Assembly: GCF_000429085.1 (NCBI RefSeq)
Contig: NZ_AUBE01000004.1
Location: forward strand, 62,001 to 126,000
DNA: 64,000 bases
Direction of reading: 5' to 3'
DNA from: Streptomyces flavidovirens DSM 40150
Lineage (GTDB): Bacteria; Actinomycetota; Actinomycetes; Streptomycetales; Streptomycetaceae
Shown here: in pieces, positions 25,999 through 35,069 of the stretch
How the letters are laid out: every line of letters starts with the position of its first letter
How positions within the stretch are numbered: position 1 is the first letter of the stretch
Position numbers and translations under genes: made by a program
Notes under the pieces: generated by a model
The model's database searches: none
What the model saw: only the letters and a program-made list of their open reading frames with translations
Told to the model about the DNA's origin: nothing

Positions 25999-26062
25999 CC
26001 GGCTGACCGGACGGCCGGGTCGGCCGGTCAGCCGGGGGCCGGACAGCCCGGCTGTCCGGCCC
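25999..26062. terminator. Two adjacent inverted repeats between convergent genes
   Basis: CCGGCTGACCGG (25999-26010) pairs with CCGGTCAGCCGG (26024-26035). Directly after it, GGGCCGGACAGCC and GGCTGTCCGGCCC (26036-26062) form perfect 13-base arms about one base. No U-run. They most likely form a bidirectional double terminator. Confidence 0.75.
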
Positions 26063-26149
26063 ATGGGCGCGCCGCTTGGCGTGCCGGTCCCGGCGCCCGC
26101 CCGTCCGGGGCCGCCGGGACCGCGCCACTTCGCGCCCGTGCCGCAACGG

Positions 26150-27585
26150 TCAAAGGTTCACGCCCGAAGACCGCTTCCCGGACCCCGTACCCCTGCCCGT
26201 ACCGGTCCCCCGCTTGCGCCGTCCCAGCCGGTGACCGCTGTGGTCCCCCGCCGCGCGCCGGCCGTCGAGTCCGAGCCCGATCCAGACGCGGACCTCCGTA
26301 CCGCCGAGCACCGAGCGCCCGATGCGTACGTCGCCGCCCGTCGACTCCGCGACCCGCCGCACGATGTCCAGGCCCAGGCCCGTGGACCCGTCCCGGCCGC
26401 CGCTGTTGCCGCGTACCAGCGCCGCCTTCGGGTCGGAGATGCCTGGTCCCGCGTCCGAGACGAGGACGATGACGGCGTCGTCGCCGTTGTGCACGTCCAC
26501 CGAGAAGGCCGTGCCCACGGGGGTGTGCCGGAAGACGTTGCCCAGCAACGCGTCCAGCGCGGCGGCCAGTTCCGGCCGGGCGACCGGGATGCGTACCGGC
26601 CGCTCCACGCCCGCGAGACGCACCTTCCTGCCCTCGTCCTCCGCCAGCGCCGACCAGAAGCCCATGCGTTCGCGTACGACTTCGGACACGTCGCAGCCGG
26701 GCCCGGGGCCCGGAACACCGTTCGCCTGCGTCCGCTGGTCGCGCGCCGTACGGATGATCGTGTCGACCTCGCGCTCGAGCTGCTCGACCGCCGCCCTTGT
26801 CTGCTCGGCGGCCGGGCCCTCCCCCAGCGAGGCGGCGTTCAGGCGCAGCACCGTCAGCGGGGTGCGCAGCCGGTGGGAGAGATCGGCGGCCAGTTCCCGC
26901 TCGTTGGCGAGGAGCTGGACCACCTGGTCGGCCATGGAGTTGAACGCGACGGCGGCGGACCGCAGTTCGGTCGGGCCCTCCTCGGGGACGCGTACGCCGA
27001 GCCTGCCCTCCCCCAGGTCGTGCGCGGCGCCCGCGAGCCGCTGAGCGGGCTGGACCATGCGTACGCCGAGCCGGTCCGCGACCGCCACCGAGCCCACGAT
27101 CAGGGCGATGCCCACCCCCGCCAGCACGAGCCAGGCCATGGCCACGCCGTTGCTGACGTCGTCCTCGGGTACGAAGACCTCGACGACGGCGATCTTGCCG
27201 CTGGCGACCGCGGTGGGCTGGAGCAGCGCGAAGCCGCCCGTCACCTCCGAGATCGAGGCGCGGCCGATCTGCCGCGTGGTCTCCAGGTCCTGCTGCGCAG
27301 CCCGCCGCCTCCCGATCTCCAGCGGCAGGCTGCCCGGTTCGCCGGACGCCGGGACGTGCACGGCCATGCGTCCGTCGATGCCGACCTCGGTGGTCTGGAC
27401 GGCCCGGTTGAGCGAGTCGCGGTCGGTGGTGATGGAGAGGGTGGGGCCGATGGTCGCGGCCCAGCGTTCGGCGTTGGAGAAGGCCCGGTCCCTGGCCATC
27501 TCCTTGATGACGAGCCCGAGCGGTATGGCGAAGGCCACCACGACCATCACGGTGACCGCCAGGCTCACCTTGACCAGGGCCCATC

Positions 27586-27589
<4 letters not shown>
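26150..27589 (-). CDS. Membrane sensor histidine kinase of a two-component system
   Basis: 479 residues from the ATG at 27589, which overlaps the response regulator stop (ATGA). Order: membrane segment VSLAVTVMVVVAFAIPLGLVI, extracytoplasmic sensor of about 120 residues, second segment AMAWLVLAGVGIALIVGSVAVA, HAMP, HisKA with phosphoacceptor His239 in ADLSHRLRTPLTVLRL, and HATPase with LLGNVFRHTP (N box), SDAGPGI (G1) and GSTGLGLDIVRR (G2). A basic Gly/Arg/Thr-rich tail ends the protein. The signal sensed is unknown. Confidence 0.92.
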
Positions 27590-28275
<686 letters not shown>

Positions 28276-28343
28276 GGGCGGCACCGTACGCCATGTGGGG
28301 GATACGGGTCCCGTGAGGCGGGGCGCGGGGCAGGTGGTGCAGT

Positions 28344-28940
28344 ATGGCCCCGATGCAACGAGGATTCGTACACGCCATCGCGTGGTCGCTCGCCACGGGC
28401 GCGGCGGTCACGCTGTCGTGGTGGGGCGTGCACACGGTGATGGCGGGGACGGCGTACGACCCTCCGCAGGCACTTCCGATCCCCACCGGCCTGCCGGAGC
28501 GGAGCGGCACCGCCCAGGGCGCGAAGCCGCAGGCGTCGTCGACGCGGCGGCCCGGCGGCGACCAGGACAACAAGCCGTCCCAGTCGCCGGAGCGTCCCCA
28601 GTCGCCGTCGGGCACTCCGGCCGCCCGGAACACCCCCGCCCCCAGCCGCACACCGGACGGTGCCGGCGGCCGCCCGCCGGGCTCCCCGTCCCCGCCGAGC
28701 CCGTCGGCGGCCGCGAACGGCCAGGTAAAGAGCTACAACACCGACGGCGGCCGGGTCACCTTCGACCTGGGGAAGACCTCCGCCACGCTGGTCTCGGCGA
28801 CGCCGGCGACCGGCTGGTCGATGCAGGTCTGGAAGCACCCGAAATGGATCCGGGTGGAGTTCACGGCGGACACCGCGAGCGTCTCCGTCTTCTGCACCTG
28901 GCACGACCACGAGCCGAGGGTCGAGATCGTGAAGTCCTGA
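28344..28940 (+). CDS. Membrane-anchored protein with Pro/Ser-rich linker, unknown function
   Basis: 198 residues. A signal-anchor-like segment (HAIAWSLATGAAVTLSWWGVHTVMAG) is followed by about 90 residues rich in Pro, Ser, Gly and Thr, typical of a wall-spanning linker, and then a small C-terminal domain (KSYNTDGGRVTFDLGKTSATLVSATPATGWSMQVWKHPKWIRVEFTADTASVSVFCTWHDHEPRVEIVKS). It is divergent from the two-component system, so it may be a target or partner; this is inference. A second ATG three codons downstream is an alternative start. Confidence 0.75.
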   Translation: MAPMQRGFVHAIAWSLATGAAVTLSWWGVHTVMAGTAYDPPQALPIPTGLPERSGTAQGAKPQASSTRRPGGDQDNKPSQSPERPQSPSGTPAARNTPAPSRTPDGAGGRPPGSPSPPSPSAAANGQVKSYNTDGGRVTFDLGKTSATLVSATPATGWSMQVWKHPKWIRVEFTADTASVSVFCTWHDHEPRVEIVKS

Positions 28941-28987
28941 AGTCCTGACCCGCGGGCGGGGGTTTGCTTCCAGAGTTGCGTCCGGGG

Positions 28988-29854
28988 TTACGTGAAGGCG
29001 CCCGGCGGCGGTTCAGGTGAGGGGCGCGCGCTCGCGTCCGTGACGACGGCCGCGCCGCCCGTGAAGCCGGCCAGTTCCCGGCCGTGTTCCACCCGCCCCG
29101 GATGCGGGTCGGTCGCGACGCGACGGGTCCATTCCGCGATGGGCAGCGTACGGTCCGACGCCAGCAGCACCGCGTTGCCGAAGCGCCGGCCGCGCAGCAC
29201 GGCCGGGTCGGCGGCCAGGGCGAGTTCGGGCCAGACGGCGGCGGCGGTGGCGATCTGGCCGCGCAGGTACGCGAGCGGCGGGCCGTCGGTGATGTTGGCG
29301 GCGTAGAAGCCGCCGGGCTTCAGCGCCCTCCGTACGTCGGCGAGGAATTCGGTGCTGGTGAGGTGTCCGGGCGTACGGGCGCCGCTGAACACGTCCGCGA
29401 TCACCAGGTCCGCCCAGCCGTCCGCGACCTTGCCGAGGCCGGCGCGGGCGTCGAGGGAGCGGACCCGGATACGGGCCTGGGCGTCGAGCGGGAGTTGCCT
29501 GCGCACCAGTTGGACGAGCGCCGCGTCCACCTCCACGATCTGCTGGGGGGAGCGCGGCCGGGTGGCGGCGACGTAACGGGCCATGGTGAAGGCACCGCCG
29601 CCCAGGTGCAGGACGTGCACGGGCTGTCCCTGCGGGGCGGTGAGATCGGCGATGTGGCCGAGCCTGCGCTGGTACGCGAAGTCGAGGTACGACGGGTCGT
29701 CGAGGTCCACGTGGGACTGCGGGGCGCCGTCGATCAGCAGGGTCCAGCCGCGTGCGCGGTCCCGGTCGGGTATCAGCTCGGCGAGTCCGCCGTCGACGTG
29801 CTCGACGACGGGCTCGGGGGCGGCGCGCTCGCGCCGCCTGTTGTTCTTTGCCAC
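28988..29854 (-). CDS. Spermidine synthase-like SAM-fold protein
   Basis: 288 residues, GTG start. VLHLGGGAFTMARYVAATRPRSPQQIVEVDAALVQLVRRQL matches the GGG and E-V-D cofactor motifs of the spermidine synthase family, and WADLVIADVFSGARTPGHLTSTEFL the active-site D-x-F region, but the substrate tyrosine/aspartate pattern of true enzymes is not complete. Many actinobacterial members are of unknown function. It converges on the preceding gene with a 47-base gap. Confidence 0.8.
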   Translation of the reverse strand: MAKNNRRRERAAPEPVVEHVDGGLAELIPDRDRARGWTLLIDGAPQSHVDLDDPSYLDFAYQRRLGHIADLTAPQGQPVHVLHLGGGAFTMARYVAATRPRSPQQIVEVDAALVQLVRRQLPLDAQARIRVRSLDARAGLGKVADGWADLVIADVFSGARTPGHLTSTEFLADVRRALKPGGFYAANITDGPPLAYLRGQIATAAAVWPELALAADPAVLRGRRFGNAVLLASDRTLPIAEWTRRVATDPHPGRVEHGRELAGFTGGAAVVTDASARPSPEPPPGAFT

Positions 29855-29875
29855 CCAGCCAGTATCGGCTGCGGC

Positions 29876-30373
29876 TCAGCGCACGCGGTCGGCCGCCTCG
29901 ATCAGCCGGGCCGCCTCGCCGAGTGCGGCCCTGAGCACGGCCGGGTCGGTGACCGGACCGGTGTCGGTGGGCGGCAGCAGCCAGCCGGAGCCGGTGACGG
30001 GCGGTTCCGGCAGCGGGGGCCGGGACTCCGCCCCGAGGTCACCGGCCGGGACCGGCGCCGCCGGGATGCGCAGGCCGCGCCCAGAGGTCTGCGTACAGGC
30101 GCTGCCCGGCATGTCCCAGCCGTCGGCGGTACCGGGGGGCACCAGGAAGCCGAGGGTGGCACGGGAGCCGTCGTGCAGGACGGGGCCGACGGCGGGGGCG
30201 GAGGCGCGGCGGATGATGTCCACCGCTTCGAGGCCCTGGCGCACCGGGACCGTCACCAGGTCGCACGGCTCGGCGCCCGGGCTTCCCGCAGGAGGTGGAA
30301 CGGCGCTGAAGTCCTGGCTGGGCCTGTGCTGCGCCGTCGACCGTGAACCTGTCCGCCCGCCGCTGATGTCCAT
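29876..30373 (-). CDS. Conserved hypothetical protein, possibly related to prim-pol-type proteins
   Basis: 165 residues from the ATG at 30373, with TTGGAGG five bases before it. The recognisable pieces are CDLVTVPVRQGLEAVDIIRR, GPVLHDGSRATLGFLVPPGTADGWDMPGSAC and GSGWLLPPTDTGPVTDPAVLRAALGEAARLIEAADR. The mixture of a glycine-rich GFLVPPGT strand and a late PPTDTGP segment recalls the small Streptomyces proteins annotated as bifunctional primase/polymerase N-terminal domains, but catalytic acidic residues are not clear. Role unknown. Confidence 0.65.
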   Translation of the reverse strand: MDISGGRTGSRSTAQHRPSQDFSAVPPPAGSPGAEPCDLVTVPVRQGLEAVDIIRRASAPAVGPVLHDGSRATLGFLVPPGTADGWDMPGSACTQTSGRGLRIPAAPVPAGDLGAESRPPLPEPPVTGSGWLLPPTDTGPVTDPAVLRAALGEAARLIEAADRVR

Positions 30374-30406
30374 GCCGGCCTCCAACAAGGGAACCCCTCC
30401 TCGCTC

Positions 30407-30429
30407 GAGTGGGAGCCGCGCTCCCACTC
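30407..30429. promoter_or_regulatory. Perfect inverted repeat in a divergent promoter region
   Basis: The arms GAGTGGGAG and CTCCCACTC are separated by CCGCG. The inner TGGGAGC/GCTCCCA halves equal those of the CebR/LacI-type box but with three bases inserted between them. It sits 34 bases upstream of the minus-strand gene at 30373 and 183 bases before the regulator at 30612, so it may be an operator. Confidence 0.5.
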
Positions 30430-30611
30430 CTCATGGTTAAACGCGCGGCGCTGTCAACGGCTACGGCGCCGCGCCGCCGCAAAGGATGGCAGTTCATGGC
30501 AAATCACGGGTGAGATATCCCGTTTGTAGCGGAACACCGCGTGTTCGACTCGTCACAGCCGGTACGTTTTTGCTCCGCCGAAGCACGCGAACCTTGCGGG
30601 AGGTCTTGGCC

Positions 30612-31973
30612 ATGCCGAACAACGACTTCCGCCGCCTGCGAGGGTCTCGTTCACCGGCCGAATTCGCCGCCGCCGTCCGCAGGGCGGCGCGTGAGATCGG
30701 TGAACAGGTCGCATGCGACGCCCGCTACATCGGCCGCGTCGAGGCCGGCGACATCCGCTGTCCCAACTACGCGTACGAGCGCGTCTTCCTGCACATGTTC
30801 CCCGGCCTGACGCTGGCGGACCTGGGTTTCTCGGCCCGTGAAACGGTACGTGGCAGGGGGGCGCGCACCACCACGACCCCTAGCCACAGCGACGAGGAGA
30901 GCGACGTGCTGCGTCGCGCGTTCATGACGAGCGGCACCGCCACCATGGCGGCCGCAACCCTGGGGCTCGGCACCGCGCCGGGCACCTCCGCCTCAGCCTT
31001 CCCCCACCCCTCGGCCCCCGCCGTCCTCCCTGCCGCGTCCGGTACGCCGGGCGTGCCCCGCCGGGTCGGTGAGGCGGAGGTCAGCGCCGTGGAGGACGCG
31101 GTGCGCCAGATCCGGCTGCTGGACGACCGGCACGGCGCCGACGGCCTCTACAAGCGGGCCGCACAGCCGCTGCGTACCGCCTACGCCCTGCTCGAAGCCA
31201 GTACGACGTCCCGCAGATCGATGGCCGACCGGCTGCACACCGGCGCCGGTGAACTCGCTCTCTCGGTGGGCTGGCTGGCGCACGACTCGGGCCGCATCGA
31301 CGACGCCCGCTCGCACTACGCGGAGGCGCTGGCGACGGCGCGGGTGGCCGGCGACCCGGCGCTGGAGGCCCACGCGTTCAGCAACTCGGCGTTCCTCGCG
31401 CGCGACACCGGGCGGCCGCGTGAGGCGGTACGGGCGGCCCAGGCGGGACAGCGCGCGGCGCAGCAGGTGGCGTCGCCGCGGCTGCTCTCGCTGCTCACCC
31501 TGCGCGAGGCCGGCGGCTGGGCGGGGCTCGGTGACCGTACGGGCTGCGAACAGGCGCTCGCCCGCGCCAAGGCACTCTTCGAGCGCGGTACGGCGCAGGC
31601 CGATCCCGAGTGGATGAGCTTCTTCGGGGAGGCGGAGCTGGAGGGTCTGGAGGCGCAGTGCTGGTCGGCGCTGGGCGACTGGGCCCGCGCGGCCCGGCAC
31701 GCCCGGCGTGCGGCGGCCCTCCAGGACCCCCACTTCACCCGGAACCTGGCCCTCTACAGCGCGGAGCTCGCCGACGACCTGGTCCGCGCCGGGGCGCCGG
31801 ACGAGGCGGCGGCGGTGGGAGAGGGCGTGCTGGATCTGCTGGAGGAGGTCCAGTCGTCCCGCGTACGGACGATGCTGTCGGAGACGACCCGCGTCCTGCT
31901 GCCGCATCGCCGCTCGCCGTCGGTGGCCCCGTTCCTGACGCGGCACGCGAACGCCTCGCGCAGCAGCGCGTGA
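30612..31973 (+). CDS. NsdA-like TPR regulator
   Basis: 453 residues from the ATG at 30612, with GGGAGG eight bases upstream. The N-terminus (PNNDFRRLRGSRSPAEFAAAVRRAAREIGEQVACDARYIGRVEAGDIRCPNYAYERVFLHMFPGLTLADLGF) is the helix-turn-helix-like domain of the NsdA family of Streptomyces, which are negative regulators of sporulation and antibiotic synthesis. A short hydrophobic, Tat-like segment (RRAFMTSGTATMAAATLGLG) and then TPR repeats follow (HYAEALATARVAGDPALEAHAFSNSAFLARDTGRPREAVRAAQAG). The target genes cannot be told from the sequence. Confidence 0.82.
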   Translation: MPNNDFRRLRGSRSPAEFAAAVRRAAREIGEQVACDARYIGRVEAGDIRCPNYAYERVFLHMFPGLTLADLGFSARETVRGRGARTTTTPSHSDEESDVLRRAFMTSGTATMAAATLGLGTAPGTSASAFPHPSAPAVLPAASGTPGVPRRVGEAEVSAVEDAVRQIRLLDDRHGADGLYKRAAQPLRTAYALLEASTTSRRSMADRLHTGAGELALSVGWLAHDSGRIDDARSHYAEALATARVAGDPALEAHAFSNSAFLARDTGRPREAVRAAQAGQRAAQQVASPRLLSLLTLREAGGWAGLGDRTGCEQALARAKALFERGTAQADPEWMSFFGEAELEGLEAQCWSALGDWARAARHARRAAALQDPHFTRNLALYSAELADDLVRAGAPDEAAAVGEGVLDLLEEVQSSRVRTMLSETTRVLLPHRRSPSVAPFLTRHANASRSSA

Positions 31974-32036
31974 GCGATACGAGCGTGTGAGACGGGGCCC
32001 TTGGGACGCGGCTTGTGAGGTGGACGCGGGGGTGGG

Positions 32037-32633
32037 TCAGCCGGTGAGATGGCCGATGTCGTTCCAGCGCTCGATCGCCGGGTCGCCGTACGCCCAGCCG
32101 AGGACCGACAGGGACGTCGGGTCGAGCCGGATGCGAGCGGCGAACGACACGTCCAGGCCGAGCCAGCGGGCGCCCAGCGCGCGCAGGATGTGGCCGTGCG
32201 CGAAGACCAGTGCGTCGCGGTCGGCCGAGTGCGCCCAGGCGATGACCTCGTCCGCCCGGTCCGAGAGCTGCTGGAGCGTCTCGCCGCCCGGCACTCCGTC
32301 GCGCCAGATGAGCCAGTCGGGCCGCTGCGCCTTGATCTCGGTGGGCGTCATGCCTTCGTACGCCCCGTAGTCCCACTCCATCAGCGCGTCCCACTCCTGC
32401 GCGCGGTCGCCGAACCCGGCGATCGCGCAGGTCTCGCTGGCCCGCCGCAGGGGGCTGGTGCGGACCTCGGCGTCCGGGAGGCCGTCGAGCGGCGCCCGGT
32501 TCAGGCGCTCGCCGAGCAGCTTCGCGCCGCGGCGGCCCTCGTCGAGCAGGGGGATGTCGGTCCGGCCGGTGTGCCTCCCGGACAGGGACCATTCCGTCTG
32601 TCCGTGCCGGGCCAGCAGGATGCGCGGTGCCAT
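32037..32633 (-). CDS. Histidine phosphatase family protein (phosphoglycerate mutase-like)
   Basis: 198 residues. The catalytic RHG motif is at the start ([12 protein letters not shown]), followed by [33 protein letters not shown], the acidic [12 protein letters not shown] and the second histidine in [18 protein letters not shown]. It likely dephosphorylates a small phosphorylated metabolite or acid phosphatase substrate. The ATG at 32633 has AGGGAGA nine bases upstream; a longer frame to 32723 is not needed. Confidence 0.9.
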   Translation of the reverse strand: MAPRILLARHGQTEWSLSGRHTGRTDIPLLDEGRRGAKLLGERLNRAPLDGLPDAEVRTSPLRRASETCAIAGFGDRAQEWDALMEWDYGAYEGMTPTEIKAQRPDWLIWRDGVPGGETLQQLSDRADEVIAWAHSADRDALVFAHGHILRALGARWLGLDVSFAARIRLDPTSLSVLGWAYGDPAIERWNDIGHLTG

Positions 32634-32874
32634 GACGATGTCTCCCTGGACGGTGCGAAGGGGCGTACTGCGGTGCGGGCAGGTGTCGCTTTCAGGGGCG
32701 CGACGAGCAGCCCGCACCATCATCGCGCACGCGGCGCAGGGGCAACCTCCGGGGCATTTTCCACGTCAACCTACTCGCGCACCCGGTGCGCGCACGTGTT
32801 CCCATACACCGTACGGTTGAAAGGGTGGCCAGTCAGCCCGTAGGCCGCACATCAGACAAATGGAGAGCGTCCGG

Positions 32875-33822
32875 ATGCAGGACACCGCGCCCCGCGAAAG
32901 ACCCCGCTGGTGGACAGAGCTGCTGCTCGTCGTGGTGGTCTACGCCGCGTACAGCGGCGGCCGGCTGCTCGTACGCGGTGGCGAGCCGGCCGCCGTCGAG
33001 AACGGCCTGGCGATACTGCGCGCCGAGAAGCTTCTGCGTCTCAACGCCGAACACCCCCTCAACCGGCTGTTGACGGAGCACGCGTGGCTCGGGATACCCG
33101 CCGACTTCGCGTACGCGTCACTGCACTACCTCGTGACCCCCGCGATCCTCGTCTGGCTCTTCAGACGCCGCACCGCCCGCTACCGGGCCGCGCGCACCTG
33201 GCTGATGCTCTCGACCCTCCTCGGCCTGGTCGGCTTCACGCTCGTGCCGACCTGCCCGCCCCGGCTCCTCGACGCGGGCCACGGCTTCGTCGACACGATG
33301 GCGCAGTACAGCGTGTACGGCTGGTGGGGCGGCGAGGCGAGCGCGCCGCGCGGGCTCGGCGGCATGACCAACCAGTACGCGGCGATGCCGAGCCTTCATG
33401 TGGGGTGGGCGCTGTGGTGCGGGGTGATGCTGTGGCGGCACGGGCGTACGCCGCTGCTGAGGTGGCTCGGTGTCGCGTATCCGCTGCTGACCACTTTCGT
33501 GGTGATGGGGACGGCCAACCACTACTTCCTCGACGCGGTCGCGGGGGCTGCCGTCATGGGCCTCGGACTGGCTCTCGCCAGGCCTTTCATACGACTGGCC
33601 GACCGGGTACGGGAGCGGTTGACGCCGATGTCCGGCGCCGCGGAGTCCTCGATTGCCGACGGCATTGTCAGTGCCGGATGCGAGACTTCCGAGGGTGAGC
33701 GAATCCCTGGGCAGCGGACCCGAACCGACACCGCCGCGAGTGCCACCGCGAGTGCCGCCGCAGGCGACCGCGCTGACGCCGGCACGGGTGCCGGCGACGG
33801 CGCTCCGGCAGCGGCTCGCTGA
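32875..33822 (+). CDS. PAP2-type membrane phosphatase or inositol phosphotransferase
   Basis: 315 residues from the ATG at 32875 (GGAGAG upstream). Several membrane helices carry the PAP2 motifs: MPSLHVGWALW (catalytic His) and TANHYFLDAVAGAAVMG (second His and Asp). The RxxxxxxRP motif of classical PAP2 is replaced by the pattern seen in AUR1-like actinobacterial proteins. A Ala/Thr/Gly-rich cytoplasmic tail of about 60 residues ends the protein. The last 170 bases overlap the next gene in another frame. Likely role: lipid phosphate or inositol-lipid metabolism. Confidence 0.85.
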   Translation: MQDTAPRERPRWWTELLLVVVVYAAYSGGRLLVRGGEPAAVENGLAILRAEKLLRLNAEHPLNRLLTEHAWLGIPADFAYASLHYLVTPAILVWLFRRRTARYRAARTWLMLSTLLGLVGFTLVPTCPPRLLDAGHGFVDTMAQYSVYGWWGGEASAPRGLGGMTNQYAAMPSLHVGWALWCGVMLWRHGRTPLLRWLGVAYPLLTTFVVMGTANHYFLDAVAGAAVMGLGLALARPFIRLADRVRERLTPMSGAAESSIADGIVSAGCETSEGERIPGQRTRTDTAASATASAAAGDRADAGTGAGDGAPAAAR

Positions 33823-34957
33823 GCTGCGCGGCCCGTCCGTCGCACCGCTGCCTCTGGACGCGCGTGCGCTGGCGGCGCTCGCCGCCAATCCGGGCTGCAA
33901 GCGCCGCGCGCTGCTCGACGGCGCGGGGGTGAACAAGGCGGCGCTCGCGACGGCGCTCGGATCCCCTTCCGGCTTCGGCCAGTCGCAGTTCGCCTTCATG
34001 CGGGGCAATGCCTTCGAGGCCCGGGTCAAGGCCGACGGCGGCACGGAGCTGATGCGGCTGCTGTACGAACGTATGGGCGCCGGGGCCGGTCCCGGCTGCG
34101 AGCCCCCCGTAGCCGGCGAGACGCACGTACCGGACCTGGCGGCGGCGGGCCCGGAAGGCCGGGCGGCCCGTACCGCGCTGGCGCTGCGCGAGGCGACGGC
34201 GGCCGGGATGTGGACGCTGCTCGACCACCCGATGCTGGCCCTGGAGGTGGCGGGCTCCCCGGCGTACCTGGAGCCGGACGCGGTGGTGGTGCGCCCCGAC
34301 GGGCACTGGAGCGTCGTCGAGATCAAGTCCTTCCCGATGATCGACGAATCGGCGGACGCGGCGAAGGTGGGCGCGGCGGCCCGCCAGGCGGCGGTGTACG
34401 TCCTGGCCCTTGAGCGGGTCGCGGCGAAGGTCGCGGGCGCGCGGGTCGGGCATGCGGTGCTGCTGGTCTGCCCCAAGGACTTCTCGAACCTGCCGGCGGC
34501 TTCGGTCGTCGACGTACGCAAGCAGCGGTCGGTGACCCGGCGCCAGCTGGAACGCCTGACGCGCATCGAAGACCTCGCGGCCGCGCTCCCCGAGGGCACG
34601 ACGTTCGACGTGGACCGCCCGGCGGAAGAGCTGGCGGCGGCGGTCGAAGCGGTCGAAGCGGCGTACGCCCCCGAGTGCCTGGCCGCGTGCGAGCTGGCCT
34701 TCCACTGCCGCGCGAAGGCGCGGGCGGTGGGCGCGGTGGGGGCGCTGGGCCGGAGCGTGCGCGGTGAGCTGGGCGGTCTGACGACGATCGGCGAGGTCCT
34801 GGCGGCGGCGGAGGGCACGGCCGGCGACCCGGCCGACCCGACGGTGGCGGCACTGCGCCGGGCAGCGGCGCTGCGAACGGAGGCCCTGCGAGCAGCGGCG
34901 CCGACCGGGGCGGAGGCACTGGCCGGGGCGCGGGCCGGGGCGGGGGTCCGGTGCTGA
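33653..34957 (+). CDS. RecB/Cas4/Dna2-type PD-(D/E)XK nuclease with four-cysteine Fe-S signature
   Basis: 434 residues from a TTG at 33653 (GGAG seven bases upstream); GTG codons at 33695 or 33788 are possible starts. The RecB-nuclease motifs occur in order: GNAFEARV (Glu122), LEPDAVVV (Asp209), VVEIKSF (Glu223-x-Lys225) and RQAAVYV (Q-x3-Y at 245-249). Cys82 and the cluster C342-x3-C346-x5-C352 reproduce the N- and C-terminal cysteines that hold a 4Fe-4S cluster in Cas4, AddB and Dna2. It should cut single-stranded DNA ends. It begins a set that ends in an SF1 helicase. The C-terminus is Ala-rich and variable. Confidence 0.85.
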   Translation: MPTALSVPDARLPRVSESLGSGPEPTPPRVPPRVPPQATALTPARVPATALRQRLAELRGPSVAPLPLDARALAALAANPGCKRRALLDGAGVNKAALATALGSPSGFGQSQFAFMRGNAFEARVKADGGTELMRLLYERMGAGAGPGCEPPVAGETHVPDLAAAGPEGRAARTALALREATAAGMWTLLDHPMLALEVAGSPAYLEPDAVVVRPDGHWSVVEIKSFPMIDESADAAKVGAAARQAAVYVLALERVAAKVAGARVGHAVLLVCPKDFSNLPAASVVDVRKQRSVTRRQLERLTRIEDLAAALPEGTTFDVDRPAEELAAAVEAVEAAYAPECLAACELAFHCRAKARAVGAVGALGRSVRGELGGLTTIGEVLAAAEGTAGDPADPTVAALRRAAALRTEALRAAAPTGAEALAGARAGAGVRC

Positions 34958-35069
34958 CGCCGCCCCCGGTCCGGGCCGGGGCCCCTGAGCGCGGCCGGGC
35001 GGCGCGTACCGCGCCGGGGTATGTCCTGCGGGTAGGGAAACTCGCCCACCGCTCACGGAAAGGCGCCAC

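Noticed and set aside
28988..29854. Genuine spermidine synthase
   Set aside because: The SAM-fold motifs are present but polyamine active-site residues are incomplete, so only a family-level name is given.
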